NCBI RefSeq assembly: GCF_003569765.1
Contig: NZ_QXMG01000062.1
Location: 1-33,149 of the forward strand
Source of the DNA: Caldimonas tepidiphila
GTDB taxonomy: Bacteria > Pseudomonadota > Gammaproteobacteria > Burkholderiales > Burkholderiaceae_C
Reading direction: 5' to 3'
Length of the DNA stretch: 33,149 bases
A model generated the notes under the pieces. That model saw only the letters and a list, made by a program, of their open reading frames with translations, did no database searches and was not told the DNA's origin. Positions 18,040 to 25,447 of the stretch are shown here, piece by piece. The first letter of the stretch is position 1; every line of letters starts with the position of its first letter. Both the position numbers and the translations under genes were made by a program.

Positions 18040-19200
18040 TCACCGGCCGCCGTTGGGGCGGCGGCGCAGGTCCTTCGGGCGTTGCGCCACCTCGACCTGC
18101 AGCTCCGCCTTCTCCTTGCCCCGCTGCACCGCGATCCGCGCGACCGTGCCGGGCTTGAGCCCCGCCACCGCGTTGAGCAACTGCGCGACGTTGCCGACCC
18201 TGCTGTCGTCTACCTGGGTCACGACGTCCCCGGGGCGCATGCCGGCCTGCTGGGCCGGTCCGTCCTGCAGCACGCCGGTGATCAGCACGCCCTCCTGGAC
18301 CGGCAGGTTGAAGGTCTCGACCATCTCCGGCGTGAGCTCGCGCGGCTCGACGCCGATCCAGCCGCGCCGCACCTGCCCCTCCTGCACCAGGCCCTCCAGC
18401 ACCTGGCGGGCAGTCGAGACCGGAATCGCGAAGCCGATGCCCATGCTGCCGCCCGAGCGCGAGTAGATCGCAGTGTTGATGCCGAGCAGGTTGCCGCTCG
18501 CGTCCACCAGCGCACCGCCCGAGTTGCCCGGGTTGATCGCCGCGTCGGTCTGGATGAAGTTCTCGAAGGTATTGATGCCGAGCTGGTTGCGCCCCAGCGC
18601 GCTGACGATGCCCGAGGTGACGGTCTGGCCGACACCGAAGGGATTGCCGATCGCCAGCACGATGTCGCCGACCTGCAGCGCGTCCGAGTCGCCGAAGGTG
18701 ATCGCTGGCAGCTTGTCGAGGTCGACCTTCAGCACCGCCAGGTCCGTGTCCGGGTCGGCGCCGACCACGCGCGCCCTGACCTTGCGCCCGTCCGTCAGCG
18801 TCACCTCGATCGCGTCCGCGCCTTCGATGACGTGGTTGTTCGTCAGCAGGTAGCCTTCCGGGGAGGCGATGACGCCCGAGCCCAGGCCGAGTTGCGGCTG
18901 CTGCGGCAGCTGGTCGCCGTAGAAGAACCGGAACCAGGGGTCCTCGCTGTGCGGATTGCGCGCACTCGCCTTGCTTGCCGAGATGCTGACGACCGCCGGC
19001 GCCGCGCGCTTGGCCGCCGCGGCGTAGCTGCCCGGGGCGCCGGCGCCGGCCAGCGTGCCCGCCGGGACCTGCGAGATCGACAGGGAGGGCCGCGCGTAGC
19101 CGCCACGCTGCAGCCATTCGGGCTTGAGGGTGGAGACGACGAACAGCACCGCGACCGCCACGGTGACGGCTTGCGAGAAAATCAGCCAGGTTTTGCGCAT
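18040..19200 (-). CDS. Membrane-anchored HtrA/DegS-like serine protease (S1C)
   Basis: A 386-residue trypsin-like protease with one PDZ domain. The N-terminal MRKTWLIFSQAVTVAVAVLFVV is a signal anchor. The catalytic triad is His123 (LLTNNHVIEG), Asp153 (PDTDLAVLK) and Ser227 (INPGNSGGALVD). The PDZ domain follows from about residue 265, with GVLITGVLQDGPAQQAGMRPGDVV. One PDZ plus an uncleaved anchor resembles DegS more than DegP/DegQ. Relatives are sometimes mislabelled 2-alkenal reductase. It acts in periplasmic protein quality control or stress signalling. It may start seven codons upstream at 19221, overlapping the divergent Nif3 gene; 19200 is preferred because the signal anchor begins there. 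Confidence 0.93.
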   Translation of the reverse strand: MRKTWLIFSQAVTVAVAVLFVVSTLKPEWLQRGGYARPSLSISQVPAGTLAGAGAPGSYAAAAKRAAPAVVSISASKASARNPHSEDPWFRFFYGDQLPQQPQLGLGSGVIASPEGYLLTNNHVIEGADAIEVTLTDGRKVRARVVGADPDTDLAVLKVDLDKLPAITFGDSDALQVGDIVLAIGNPFGVGQTVTSGIVSALGRNQLGINTFENFIQTDAAINPGNSGGALVDASGNLLGINTAIYSRSGGSMGIGFAIPVSTARQVLEGLVQEGQVRRGWIGVEPRELTPEMVETFNLPVQEGVLITGVLQDGPAQQAGMRPGDVVTQVDDSRVGNVAQLLNAVAGLKPGTVARIAVQRGKEKAELQVEVAQRPKDLRRRPNGGR

Positions 19201-19213
19201 AGGAAATCGAATG

Positions 19214-19966
19214 ATGGCCACCCGCCGTGACGAAATGGATTCGTACCTGAAAACCCTGATGGAGGTGGACCGTTTCCGGGATTATGGGCCGAACGGTTTG
19301 CAGGTGGAGGGGCGGCCGGAGGTGGCCCGCATCGTCAGCGGCGTCACCGCGAGCCTCGCGCTGATCGAGGCGGCCGTGCAGGCCGGCGCCGACACGGTGC
19401 TGGTGCACCACGGCCTGTTCTGGCGCGGCCAGGACGGCCGCGTCACCGGCTGGATGAAGCGCCGGCTGCAACTGCTGCTGCGGCACGACATCAACCTGTT
19501 CGCCTTCCACCTGCCGCTCGACGCCCATCCGGAGTTGGGCAACAACGCGCGCCTGGGCGCCTTGCTGGGGCTGAGCGTCGACGGCCGCTTCGGCGACAAC
19601 GATCTCGGCTTCCTGGGCCGGCCGCCGCAGGCGCTGGCCGCGCCCGGGCTGGCGGGGCTGCTCGCCTCGGCGCTCGGGCGCCAGCCCACGGTCGTCGAGG
19701 GCGACGGCCGGCCGATCGGGCGCGTCGCCTGGTGCACCGGCGGCGCGCAGGGCTACTTCGAGGCGGCGATCGCCGCCGGCGCCGACGCCTACATCACCGG
19801 AGAGATCTCGGAGCCGCAGGCGCATTACGCGCGCGAGAGCGGAGTGGCCTACTTCGCCTGCGGCCATCATGCCAGCGAGCGCTACGGCGCCCAGGCGCTC
19901 GGCGAGCACCTGGCGGGGCGCTTCGGCCTCGAGCACCGCTTCATCGACATCGACAACCCGGCATGA
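19214..19966 (+). CDS. Nif3/YbgI-family dinuclear metal protein
   Basis: A 250-residue member of the Nif3 family (GTP cyclohydrolase I type 2 fold, E. coli YbgI). Metal-binding motifs are present: VHHGLFWRG near residue 60 and FACGHHASERYGAQAL near the C-terminus. NGLQVEGRPEV and GDNDLGFLG are typical blocks. The biochemical role of the family is not settled; it has been linked to NAD-related or tRNA-hydroxylation functions. AGGAAA (19201-19206) is 7 bases before the chosen ATG; an adjacent ATG at 19211 is also possible. It diverges from the protease with only about 13 bases between starts. Its stop overlaps the pdxA-family start. Confidence 0.92.
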   Translation: MATRRDEMDSYLKTLMEVDRFRDYGPNGLQVEGRPEVARIVSGVTASLALIEAAVQAGADTVLVHHGLFWRGQDGRVTGWMKRRLQLLLRHDINLFAFHLPLDAHPELGNNARLGALLGLSVDGRFGDNDLGFLGRPPQALAAPGLAGLLASALGRQPTVVEGDGRPIGRVAWCTGGAQGYFEAAIAAGADAYITGEISEPQAHYARESGVAYFACGHHASERYGAQALGEHLAGRFGLEHRFIDIDNPA

Positions 19967-20988
19967 AGGCAAGCGACATGAACCCTCCCCGCCTGCAGCC
20001 GCTGGCGCTGACGATGGGCGATGCCGCCGGCATCGGCCCGGAAACGCTGGCGATGGCCTTCCGGCGCGGCGAGGCCGCCGGCGGCTTCGTGATCGGCGAC
20101 GTGGGCGTGATGCGCCGCGCCGCCGGGCTCACCGGCGGCATGCTGCCGGTGGCGGTGATCGAGCGGCCCGGGCAGGCGCTGCACGCGCCGCCGAACTGCA
20201 TCCCGGTGCTGCCGGCGGTGGAGCTGGAGGCCCTGCCGGCGCTCGGCCGCATCGACGCGCGGGCCGGCGAGGCGGCCTTCCGCTGCATCCGCGCGGCGAG
20301 CGAACTCGCGCTGGCCGGGGAGGTCGCCGCGGTCGTGACCGCGCCGATCCACAAGGAGGCGCTGGCGGCCGCCGGGGTCGACTTCCCCGGGCACACCGAG
20401 ATGCTGCAGGCCTTCGCGGGCGGCGCGCCGGTGCGCATGATGCTCGCCAACGACGAGCTGAAGACGGTGCTGGTGACGATCCACGTCTCGCTGCGCCAGG
20501 CCATCGAGGGCGTGACCTTCGACGCGGTGCTGGAGACCCTGCGCATCGCGCACCGCAGTGCGGCGCTGTGGGGGCAGCCAAGGCCGCGCATCGGCATCGC
20601 CGGGCTCAACCCGCACGCGGGGGAGGGCGGCCTGTTCGGCGACGAGGAGCTGCGCATCATCGGCCCGGCCGTCGACGCGGCGCGCGCCGAGGGCATCGAC
20701 GCGCGCGGGCCCTTCGCCGGCGACACGGTCTTCATGCGCGCGCGCGACGTTCCCGGCCACCCGGGCGAGTTCGACATCGTGCTCGCGATGTACCACGACC
20801 AGGGGCTGATCCCGGTCAAGTACCTCGGCGTCGAGCGCGGCGTCAACGTCACGCTCGGCCTGCCCTTCATCCGCACCAGCCCGGACCACGGCACCGCCTT
20901 CGACCTCGCGGGCAGCGGCCGCGCCGATCCGTCGAGCCTGATCGCCGCGATCGGGATGGCGCGCCGGCTGGCGGGCGCCAAGCTCTGA
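19963..20988 (+). CDS. pdxA: PdxA-family 4-hydroxythreonine-4-phosphate dehydrogenase
   Basis: A 341-residue NAD-dependent, metal-dependent dehydrogenase/decarboxylase. Conserved blocks: LALTMGDAAGIGPE, VTAPIHKEAL, DFPGHTEML (metal His), IHVSLRQAI, IAGLNPHAGEGGLFGDEE, MYHDQGLIPVKYL (metal His), and NVTLGLPFIRTSPDHGTAFDLAG. PdxA works in pyridoxal-phosphate synthesis. The TMGDxAGIGPE start is nearer to PdxA2-type proteins (acting on other four-carbon sugar acid phosphates) than to the TPGEPAGIGPD of E. coli PdxA, so the exact substrate is open. The start at 19963 overlaps nif3 (ATGA); ATG 19978, with AAGG upstream, is an alternative. Confidence 0.92.
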   Translation: MKASDMNPPRLQPLALTMGDAAGIGPETLAMAFRRGEAAGGFVIGDVGVMRRAAGLTGGMLPVAVIERPGQALHAPPNCIPVLPAVELEALPALGRIDARAGEAAFRCIRAASELALAGEVAAVVTAPIHKEALAAAGVDFPGHTEMLQAFAGGAPVRMMLANDELKTVLVTIHVSLRQAIEGVTFDAVLETLRIAHRSAALWGQPRPRIGIAGLNPHAGEGGLFGDEELRIIGPAVDAARAEGIDARGPFAGDTVFMRARDVPGHPGEFDIVLAMYHDQGLIPVKYLGVERGVNVTLGLPFIRTSPDHGTAFDLAGSGRADPSSLIAAIGMARRLAGAKL

Positions 20989-21056
20989 AATCAGGGTTTC
21001 CCCGGGGCGAAGGCCTGACGGTATTAACAGGGGAAAGTCCGGAGTCAATCGCCAAT

Positions 21057-21070
21057 TTGAGGTGTATCAA
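21057..21070. promoter_or_regulatory. FNR/CRP-family box in the petABC leader
   Basis: TTGAGGTGTATCAA matches the FNR consensus TTGAT-N4-ATCAA at 9 of 10 defined positions. It is embedded in a larger nested dyad: CAATTT (21053-21058) with AAATTG (21080-21085), and the palindrome GTATCAATAC (21064-21073). Oxygen-dependent control of the bc1 complex by an FNR homologue is plausible. The site is about 103 bases upstream of the predicted -10. Confidence 0.55.
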
Positions 21071-21144
21071 TACTGCTTGAAATTGTGGTTTGAGTCTGCG
21101 ATCCGTGCCCGACAAATTCACTTCGCAAAGGGTTTGATCTGGTG

Positions 21145-21171
21145 TTAACGCGAATTTCGCTGGGCTAGAAT
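21145..21171 (+). promoter_or_regulatory. Predicted petABC promoter
   Basis: -35 TTAACG (21145-21150), a 15-base spacer, then -10 TAGAAT (21166-21171), in a notably A/T-rich 225-base gap between pdxA and petA. The -10 matches consensus at 5 of 6. Transcription would begin near 21178, giving a 36-base leader. Confidence 0.5.
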
Positions 21172-21213
21172 TCCGGGTTGCCCCTAACTATTGAAGTGCT
21201 TTTGAGGACCTCC

Positions 21214-21813
21214 ATGAGTGACCAGCAAGTGGACAAGGGCCGCCGCGTCTGGGTAGCGGCCGCCTGTGGCGCAGGTGCTGTTGGTGGCGTGGCCGCCGCG
21301 ATCCCGTTCGTCAGCACCTTCCAGCCTTCCGAGAAGGCGCGTGCCGCAGGTGCTGCGGTCGAAGTGGACATCGGGGGGCTGCAGCCCGGCCAGAAGGTCA
21401 CGGTCGAGTGGCGCGGCAAGCCCGTGTGGATCATCCGCCGCACGCCCGAGCAGCTGGAGTCCCTGAAGAAGGTCGAAGGCGAGCTGGCCGACCCGAACTC
21501 GGAGCGCAAGCCCGCGGAGCTGACGCCCGAGTACGCGCGCAATCCCCATCGCTCGATCAAGCCGGAAGTCCTCGTGGCGGTCGGCATCTGCTCGCACCTC
21601 GGCTGCTCGCCGAGCGACAAGTTCCAGCCCGGCGCGCAGCCCTCGCTGCCGGCGGACTGGCCGGGCGGCTTCCTCTGCCCCTGCCACGGCTCCACCTTCG
21701 ACATGGCGGGCCGCGTCTTCAAGAACAAGCCTGCGCCGGACAACCTGGAAGTCCCGCCGCACATGTACCTCTCCGACACGCGCCTGCTGATCGGCGAGGA
21801 CAAGCAGGCCTGA
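21214..21813 (+). CDS. petA: Ubiquinol-cytochrome c reductase, Rieske iron-sulfur subunit
   Basis: A 199-residue Rieske protein of the cytochrome bc1 complex that passes electrons from ubiquinol to cytochrome c1. The two cluster-binding motifs are CSHLGC and CPCHGS, with GRVFKNKPAPDNLEVPP after them. The N-terminus KGRRVWVAAACGAGAVGGVAAAIPF is a twin-arginine leader that stays as a membrane anchor, as for other bacterial Rieske proteins, making it a predicted client of the TatABC system encoded 4 kb upstream. Start 21214 (MSDQQVDKGRR) is preceded by TGAGGACCTCC. It is first in petA-petB-petC, with an A/T-rich regulatory leader. Confidence 0.98.
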   Translation: MSDQQVDKGRRVWVAAACGAGAVGGVAAAIPFVSTFQPSEKARAAGAAVEVDIGGLQPGQKVTVEWRGKPVWIIRRTPEQLESLKKVEGELADPNSERKPAELTPEYARNPHRSIKPEVLVAVGICSHLGCSPSDKFQPGAQPSLPADWPGGFLCPCHGSTFDMAGRVFKNKPAPDNLEVPPHMYLSDTRLLIGEDKQA

Positions 21814-21841
21814 AGCCCCGCCGTTTTCGAGGTTAAACACC

Positions 21842-23242
21842 ATGGCTGAATACAAAGAAGCGCCGGCCGGCGCATCGGGCGCTGCCAAGCTGCTCAACTG
21901 GGTCGACAACCGGTTCCCGCTCACCAAGCTCTACAACGAGCACGTGGGCGAGTACTACGCGCCCAAGAACTTCAACTTCTGGTACATCTTCGGCTCGCTC
22001 GCGCTGACGGTGCTGGTGATCCAGATCGTCACCGGCATCTTCCTCGTGATGCACTACAAGCCGGATGCGAACCTCGCGTTCGCGTCGGTCGAGTACATCA
22101 TGCGCGACGTGCCCTGGGGCTGGCTGATCCGCTACATGCACTCCACCGGGGCGTCGGCCTTCTTCGTCGTCGTCTACCTGCACATGTTCAAGGCGATGCT
22201 GTACGGCTCGTACCGCAAGCCGCGCGAACTGCTGTGGATCTTCGGCTGCGCGATCTTCCTGATGCTGATGGCCGAGGCCTTCTTCGGCTACCTGCTGCCC
22301 TGGGGCCAGATGTCCTACTGGGGCGCGCAGGTGATCGTGAACCTGTTCGCCGCGGTGCCCTTCATCGGCCCGGATCTCGCGATCCTGATCCGCGGCGACT
22401 ACGTGGTCTCGGACGCGACGCTCAACCGCTTCTTCAGCTTCCACGTGATCGCGATCCCGCTGGTGCTGATCGGCCTGGTCGCGGCGCACCTGATCGCGCT
22501 GCACGAGGTGGGCTCGAACAACCCCGACGGCGTCGAGATCAAGGCGAAGAAGGGCGCGGACGGCAAGCCGCTCGACGGCATCCCCTTCCACCCGTACTAC
22601 ACGGTGCACGACATCTACGGCCTGAGCATCTTCCTGATCGTGTTCTCGGCGGTGGTGTTCTTCGCGCCGGAGATGGGCGGCTACTTCCTCGAGTACAACA
22701 ACTTCATCCCGGCCGACCCGCTGAAGACGCCGCCGCACATCGCGCCGGTCTGGTACTTCACGCCGTACTACTCGATGCTGCGCGCCACCACCGACCTGAT
22801 GGTCAACGTGCTGGCGGTCATCATCGGCATCGGCGCGGTGCTCGCGATCCTCAAGGGCGGCTTCAACGCCAAGGCGAAGATCGCGATCGCCGTCGCGGCG
22901 CTGGTCGCGGTGGGCCTGCTCAAGGCCTTCGACGCCAAGTTCTGGGGCGTCGTGGTGATGGGCGGCGCGGTCGTGATCCTGTTCTTCCTGCCCTGGCTGG
23001 ACCGCAGCCCGGCCAAGTCGATCCGCTACCGTCCGAACTGGCACATGTGGCTCTACATGGTGTTCGTCGTGGTCTTCGTGGTGCTGGGCTACCTCGGCAT
23101 CCAGCCGCCGTCGCCCGTCGGCGAAATCGTCTCCCAGGTCGGCACGCTGTTCTACTTCGGCTTCTTCCTGCTGATGCCGTGGTGGAGCACGCTGGGCCAG
23201 TTCAAGCGGGTGCCCGAGCGCGTGACCTTTGCCGCCCACTGA
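21842..23242 (+). CDS. petB: Cytochrome b of the bc1 complex
   Basis: A 466-residue di-haem membrane protein holding the Qo and Qi sites. Helix B carries RYMHSTGASAFFVVVYLHMFK and helix D carries FHVIAIPLVLIGLVAAHLIALH, giving the four haem histidines. LPWGQMSYWGAQVI is the cd-loop signature. HPYYTVHDIYGLSIFL lies before the Qo ef loop. The Qo motif reads PVWY (residues 302-305), not PEWY. The C-terminal part adds extra helices beyond the eight-helix core, giving a length common in betaproteobacteria. A loop of SNNPDGVEIKAKKGADGKPL after helix D is a lineage-type insertion. Confidence 0.98.
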   Translation: MAEYKEAPAGASGAAKLLNWVDNRFPLTKLYNEHVGEYYAPKNFNFWYIFGSLALTVLVIQIVTGIFLVMHYKPDANLAFASVEYIMRDVPWGWLIRYMHSTGASAFFVVVYLHMFKAMLYGSYRKPRELLWIFGCAIFLMLMAEAFFGYLLPWGQMSYWGAQVIVNLFAAVPFIGPDLAILIRGDYVVSDATLNRFFSFHVIAIPLVLIGLVAAHLIALHEVGSNNPDGVEIKAKKGADGKPLDGIPFHPYYTVHDIYGLSIFLIVFSAVVFFAPEMGGYFLEYNNFIPADPLKTPPHIAPVWYFTPYYSMLRATTDLMVNVLAVIIGIGAVLAILKGGFNAKAKIAIAVAALVAVGLLKAFDAKFWGVVVMGGAVVILFFLPWLDRSPAKSIRYRPNWHMWLYMVFVVVFVVLGYLGIQPPSPVGEIVSQVGTLFYFGFFLLMPWWSTLGQFKRVPERVTFAAH

Positions 23243-23263
23243 GCCCGCCGGAGTCGCACACAA

Positions 23264-24019
23264 ATGAAAAAGCTCATCCTTACCCTGCTGGCCACGTTTG
23301 CCATCGTGTCCGGGGCCCAGGCCTCGGAGGCGGGCATGGTGCTCGACAAGTTCCCGAGGGAGCGCCTCACCGATGTCGCGGCGCTGCAGAACGGCGCCAA
23401 GGTCTTCGTCAACTACTGCCTGAACTGCCACTCGGCCGCCTTCATGCGCTACAACCGTCTGCGCGACATCGGGCTGACGGAGGCGCAGATCAAGGACAAC
23501 CTGATGTTCGCCACCGACAAGGTCGGCGAGACGATGAAGGTGTCGCTCGACGCGAACCAGGCCAAGGAGTGGTTCGGCGCCACGCCGCCGGACCTGACCG
23601 TGATCGCGCGCTCGCGTGCCTCGCACAGCGGCACCGGGGCGGATTACCTTTACACCTTCCTGCGTAATTTCTACCGCGACGACACGAAAGCCACAGGCTG
23701 GAACAATCTGGCCTTTCCGAGCGTCGGCATGCCCAACCCCTTGTGGGAGATGCAGGGCCAGCGCGTGGCGAAGTTCGAGGCGGATCCGCACGACAAGACC
23801 CACCAGGTGTTCGCGGGTTACGAGCAGCTGGCGCCCGGCAGCCTCAACCCGCAGGAGTTCGATGCCATGGTCGCCGACCTGGTCGCCTACCTGCAGTGGA
23901 TGGGCGAGCCGGTGCAGGGGCAGCGCGTGCGCCTGGGGGTGGGCGTGCTGATCTTCCTGGCGCTCTTCACCTTCATCGCCTGGCGCCTCAATGCCGCGTA
24001 CTGGAAGGACGTGAAGTAA
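23264..24019 (+). CDS. petC: Cytochrome c1 of the bc1 complex
   Basis: A 251-residue c-type cytochrome. The signal peptide is MKKLILTLLATFAIVSGAQAS, with cleavage expected after AQA. The haem site is NYCLNCHSA (CxxCH), followed by FMRYNRLRDIGLTEAQI. A Met ligand is likely in the FPSVGMPNPLWEM region. A C-terminal anchor helix (VLIFLALFTFIAWRLNAAYW) holds it in the membrane. It accepts electrons from the Rieske centre and reduces soluble cytochrome c. It is the last gene of the operon; strong hairpins and a T-tract follow. Confidence 0.98.
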   Translation: MKKLILTLLATFAIVSGAQASEAGMVLDKFPRERLTDVAALQNGAKVFVNYCLNCHSAAFMRYNRLRDIGLTEAQIKDNLMFATDKVGETMKVSLDANQAKEWFGATPPDLTVIARSRASHSGTGADYLYTFLRNFYRDDTKATGWNNLAFPSVGMPNPLWEMQGQRVAKFEADPHDKTHQVFAGYEQLAPGSLNPQEFDAMVADLVAYLQWMGEPVQGQRVRLGVGVLIFLALFTFIAWRLNAAYWKDVK

Positions 24020-24025
24020 GAAGAA

Positions 24026-24061
24026 CGGTCGCGGCCGACCGGTGACCCCTCGGGGAACCGG
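24026..24061 (+). other. Two mutually exclusive hairpins after petC
   Basis: CGGTCG/CGACCG (24026-24031 with 24036-24041) shares bases with a second stem CCGGT/ACCGG (24039-24043 with 24057-24061), which encloses CCCC/GGGG. They lie upstream of the main terminator and may stabilise the pet mRNA 3' end. Confidence 0.45.
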
Positions 24062-24077
24062 TAACATGAGCCTGATC

Positions 24078-24121
24078 CGGAGTGGGAGGTCTTCCGACGC
24101 CCACTCCGTTTTCCTTTTTTT
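24078..24121 (+). terminator. Rho-independent terminator of petABC
   Basis: A perfect 9-bp stem CGGAGTGGG (24078-24086) / CCCACTCCG (24100-24108) is followed directly by a T-rich run (24109-24121, TTTTCC then seven T). This is the clearest intrinsic terminator in the window. Confidence 0.93.
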
Positions 24122-24150
24122 GAAACCTTGATGATAAGGAGCACGCTCTC

Positions 24151-24762
24151 ATGATGGTGCTTTACTCCGGAACCACCTGCCCGTACTCCCACCGCTGCCG
24201 CTTCGTGCTGTTCGAGAAGGGCATGGATTTCGAGATCCGTGACGTCGACCTGTTCGCCAAGCCCGAGGACATCGCGCTGATGAACCCGTACAACGAGGTG
24301 CCGATCCTCGTCGAGCGCGACCTCATCCTGTACGAGTCGAACATCATCAACGAGTACATCGACGAGCGTTTCCCGCACCCGCAGCTGATGCCCGGCGACC
24401 CGGTGGCCCGTGCGCGCGTGCGGCTGTTCCTGCTGAACTTCGAGAAGGAGCTGTTCACGCACGTGAACGCGCTCGAGTCCCGCGGCATCAAGGCCAACGA
24501 CAAGCAGCTCGAGAAGGCGCGCTCGCAGATCCGCGACCGCCTGACGCAGCTCGCGCCGATCTTCCTGAAGAACAAGTACATGCTCGGCGACGATTTCTCG
24601 ATGCTCGATGTCGCGATCGCGCCGCTGCTGTGGCGCCTGGACTACTATGGGATCGAACTCTCGAAGAACGCGGCGCCGCTGCTGAAGTACGCCGAGCGCA
24701 TCTTCTCGCGGCCGGCCTACATCGAGGCGCTGACGCCGTCCGAGAAGGTGATGCGCAAGTAA
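24151..24762 (+). CDS. sspA: Stringent starvation protein A (GST-fold RNA polymerase partner)
   Basis: A 203-residue GST-fold protein. The N-terminal thioredoxin-like half reads VLYSGTTCPYSHRCRFVLFEKGM, then NPYNEVPILVERDLILYESNIINEYIDE. The surface-pocket segment RFPHPQLMPGDP matches the conserved Pro-His-Pro of SspA. The C-terminal helical domain contains LGDDFSMLDVAIAPLLWRL. SspA binds RNA polymerase holoenzyme and alters promoter use under stress. Here a CPYS sequence occurs at the GST active-site position. AAGGAG (24136-24141) is 9 bases before the first ATG. It follows the pet terminator and precedes sspB. Confidence 0.95.
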   Translation: MMVLYSGTTCPYSHRCRFVLFEKGMDFEIRDVDLFAKPEDIALMNPYNEVPILVERDLILYESNIINEYIDERFPHPQLMPGDPVARARVRLFLLNFEKELFTHVNALESRGIKANDKQLEKARSQIRDRLTQLAPIFLKNKYMLGDDFSMLDVAIAPLLWRLDYYGIELSKNAAPLLKYAERIFSRPAYIEALTPSEKVMRK

Positions 24763-24788
24763 GAAGCAGTCCAGGAACAACGACGGTC

Positions 24789-25322
24789 ATGAGCGATTCC
24801 ACGTCCAGCGATCTCTCCGGGGCCGGCGGGCCGTCCGGCTCGTCCACCCGGCCCTACCTGATCCGTGCGCTGCACGACTGGTGCACCGACAACGGCTTCA
24901 CGCCCTACCTGGCGGTGTACGTGGATCGCTCGGTGCAGGTGCCGCGGGAGTACGTCAAGAACAACGAGATCGTGCTGAACGCGAGCTTCGACGCAACCTC
25001 GGGGCTCAAGCTCGGCAACGAGTTCATCGAGTTCCGTGCCCGCTTCGGCGGCGTCGCGCGCGACATCGTCGTGCCGGTCAGCCACGTGATCGCGATCTAC
25101 GCACGCGAGAACGGGCAGGGCATGGCCTTCCCGCTGCCGACCGAGGCGCTGTCGGGAACCTCCGCGCCGCAGGTGGAAGAGACGCCTGCCGAAGACCCGC
25201 GCGAAAGCGCCTCCGGGGGGCTGCGCCTGGCGCCCGCGCCGACGCCCGAGGGCGGTGGCGAGGAACCTCCGCCCGCCGCCGGTCCGGGGGGCGCGCGGCC
25301 TTCCCTCAAGCGCGTCAAGTAA
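24789..25322 (+). CDS. sspB: ClpXP protease specificity-enhancing factor SspB
   Basis: A 177-residue adaptor that delivers ssrA-tagged proteins to ClpXP. The folded domain (about 20-115) has RPYLIRALHDWCTDNGFTPYLAV, then NNEIVLNASFDATSGLKLGNEFIEFRARFGG and VSHVIAIYARENGQGM. A long Pro/Glu/Gly-rich linker follows. The protein ends RPSLKRVK, resembling the C-terminal ClpX-binding peptide of E. coli SspB (RPALRVVK). It starts 26 bases after sspA. A 6-bp hairpin and a tRNA gene follow at once. Confidence 0.95.
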   Translation: MSDSTSSDLSGAGGPSGSSTRPYLIRALHDWCTDNGFTPYLAVYVDRSVQVPREYVKNNEIVLNASFDATSGLKLGNEFIEFRARFGGVARDIVVPVSHVIAIYARENGQGMAFPLPTEALSGTSAPQVEETPAEDPRESASGGLRLAPAPTPEGGGEEPPPAAGPGGARPSLKRVK

Positions 25323-25339
25323 ACTCCCGTTCTGGAGTT
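25322..25339 (+). other. Hairpin abutting tRNA-Thr
   Basis: AACTCC (25322-25327) and GGAGTT (25334-25339) form a perfect 6-bp stem with loop CGTTCT. The 3' arm ends exactly one base before the tRNA 5' end, and the 5' arm begins in the sspB TAA. It may guide processing of an sspB-tRNA transcript. Confidence 0.55.
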
Positions 25340-25415
25340 GCCGGCTTAGCTCAGTTGGTAGAGCAACCGCCTTGTAAGCGGTAGGTCGTCCGTTCGAGTC
25401 GGACAGTCGGCACCA
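25340..25415 (+). tRNA. tRNA-Thr (anticodon UGU)
   Basis: A complete 76-base cloverleaf. The acceptor stem is GCCGGCT/AGTCGGC with one G-U pair; the D arm is AGCTCAGTTGGTAGAGC; the anticodon stem is ACCGC/GCGGT with loop CTTGTAA, giving anticodon TGT (threonine, ACA codons). The T arm is GTCCG TTCGAGT CGGAC. Discriminator A and CCA are encoded. It lies 17 bases after sspB. Confidence 0.96.
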
Positions 25416-25419
25416 TCAT

Positions 25420-25447
25420 CCTGCGTCCCGGAAGCACAGGGCTTTTT
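25420..25447 (+). terminator. Weak terminator after tRNA-Thr
   Basis: CCTG (25420-25423) pairs with CAGG (25437-25440), the stem interrupted by a mismatch, followed by a TTTTT tract (25443-25447) that also overlaps the stop codon of the convergent dciA gene. Confidence 0.4.

Noticed and set aside
18040-19200. Annotation as 2-alkenal reductase
   Set aside because: The trypsin triad and PDZ domain show an HtrA/DegS-type protease; the reductase name is a known database carry-over.
21134-21148. TTGATCTGGTGTTAA as a second FNR box near petA
   Set aside because: Only the left half matches; the right half needs a 5-base spacer and still mismatches. The box at 21057-21070 is far better.
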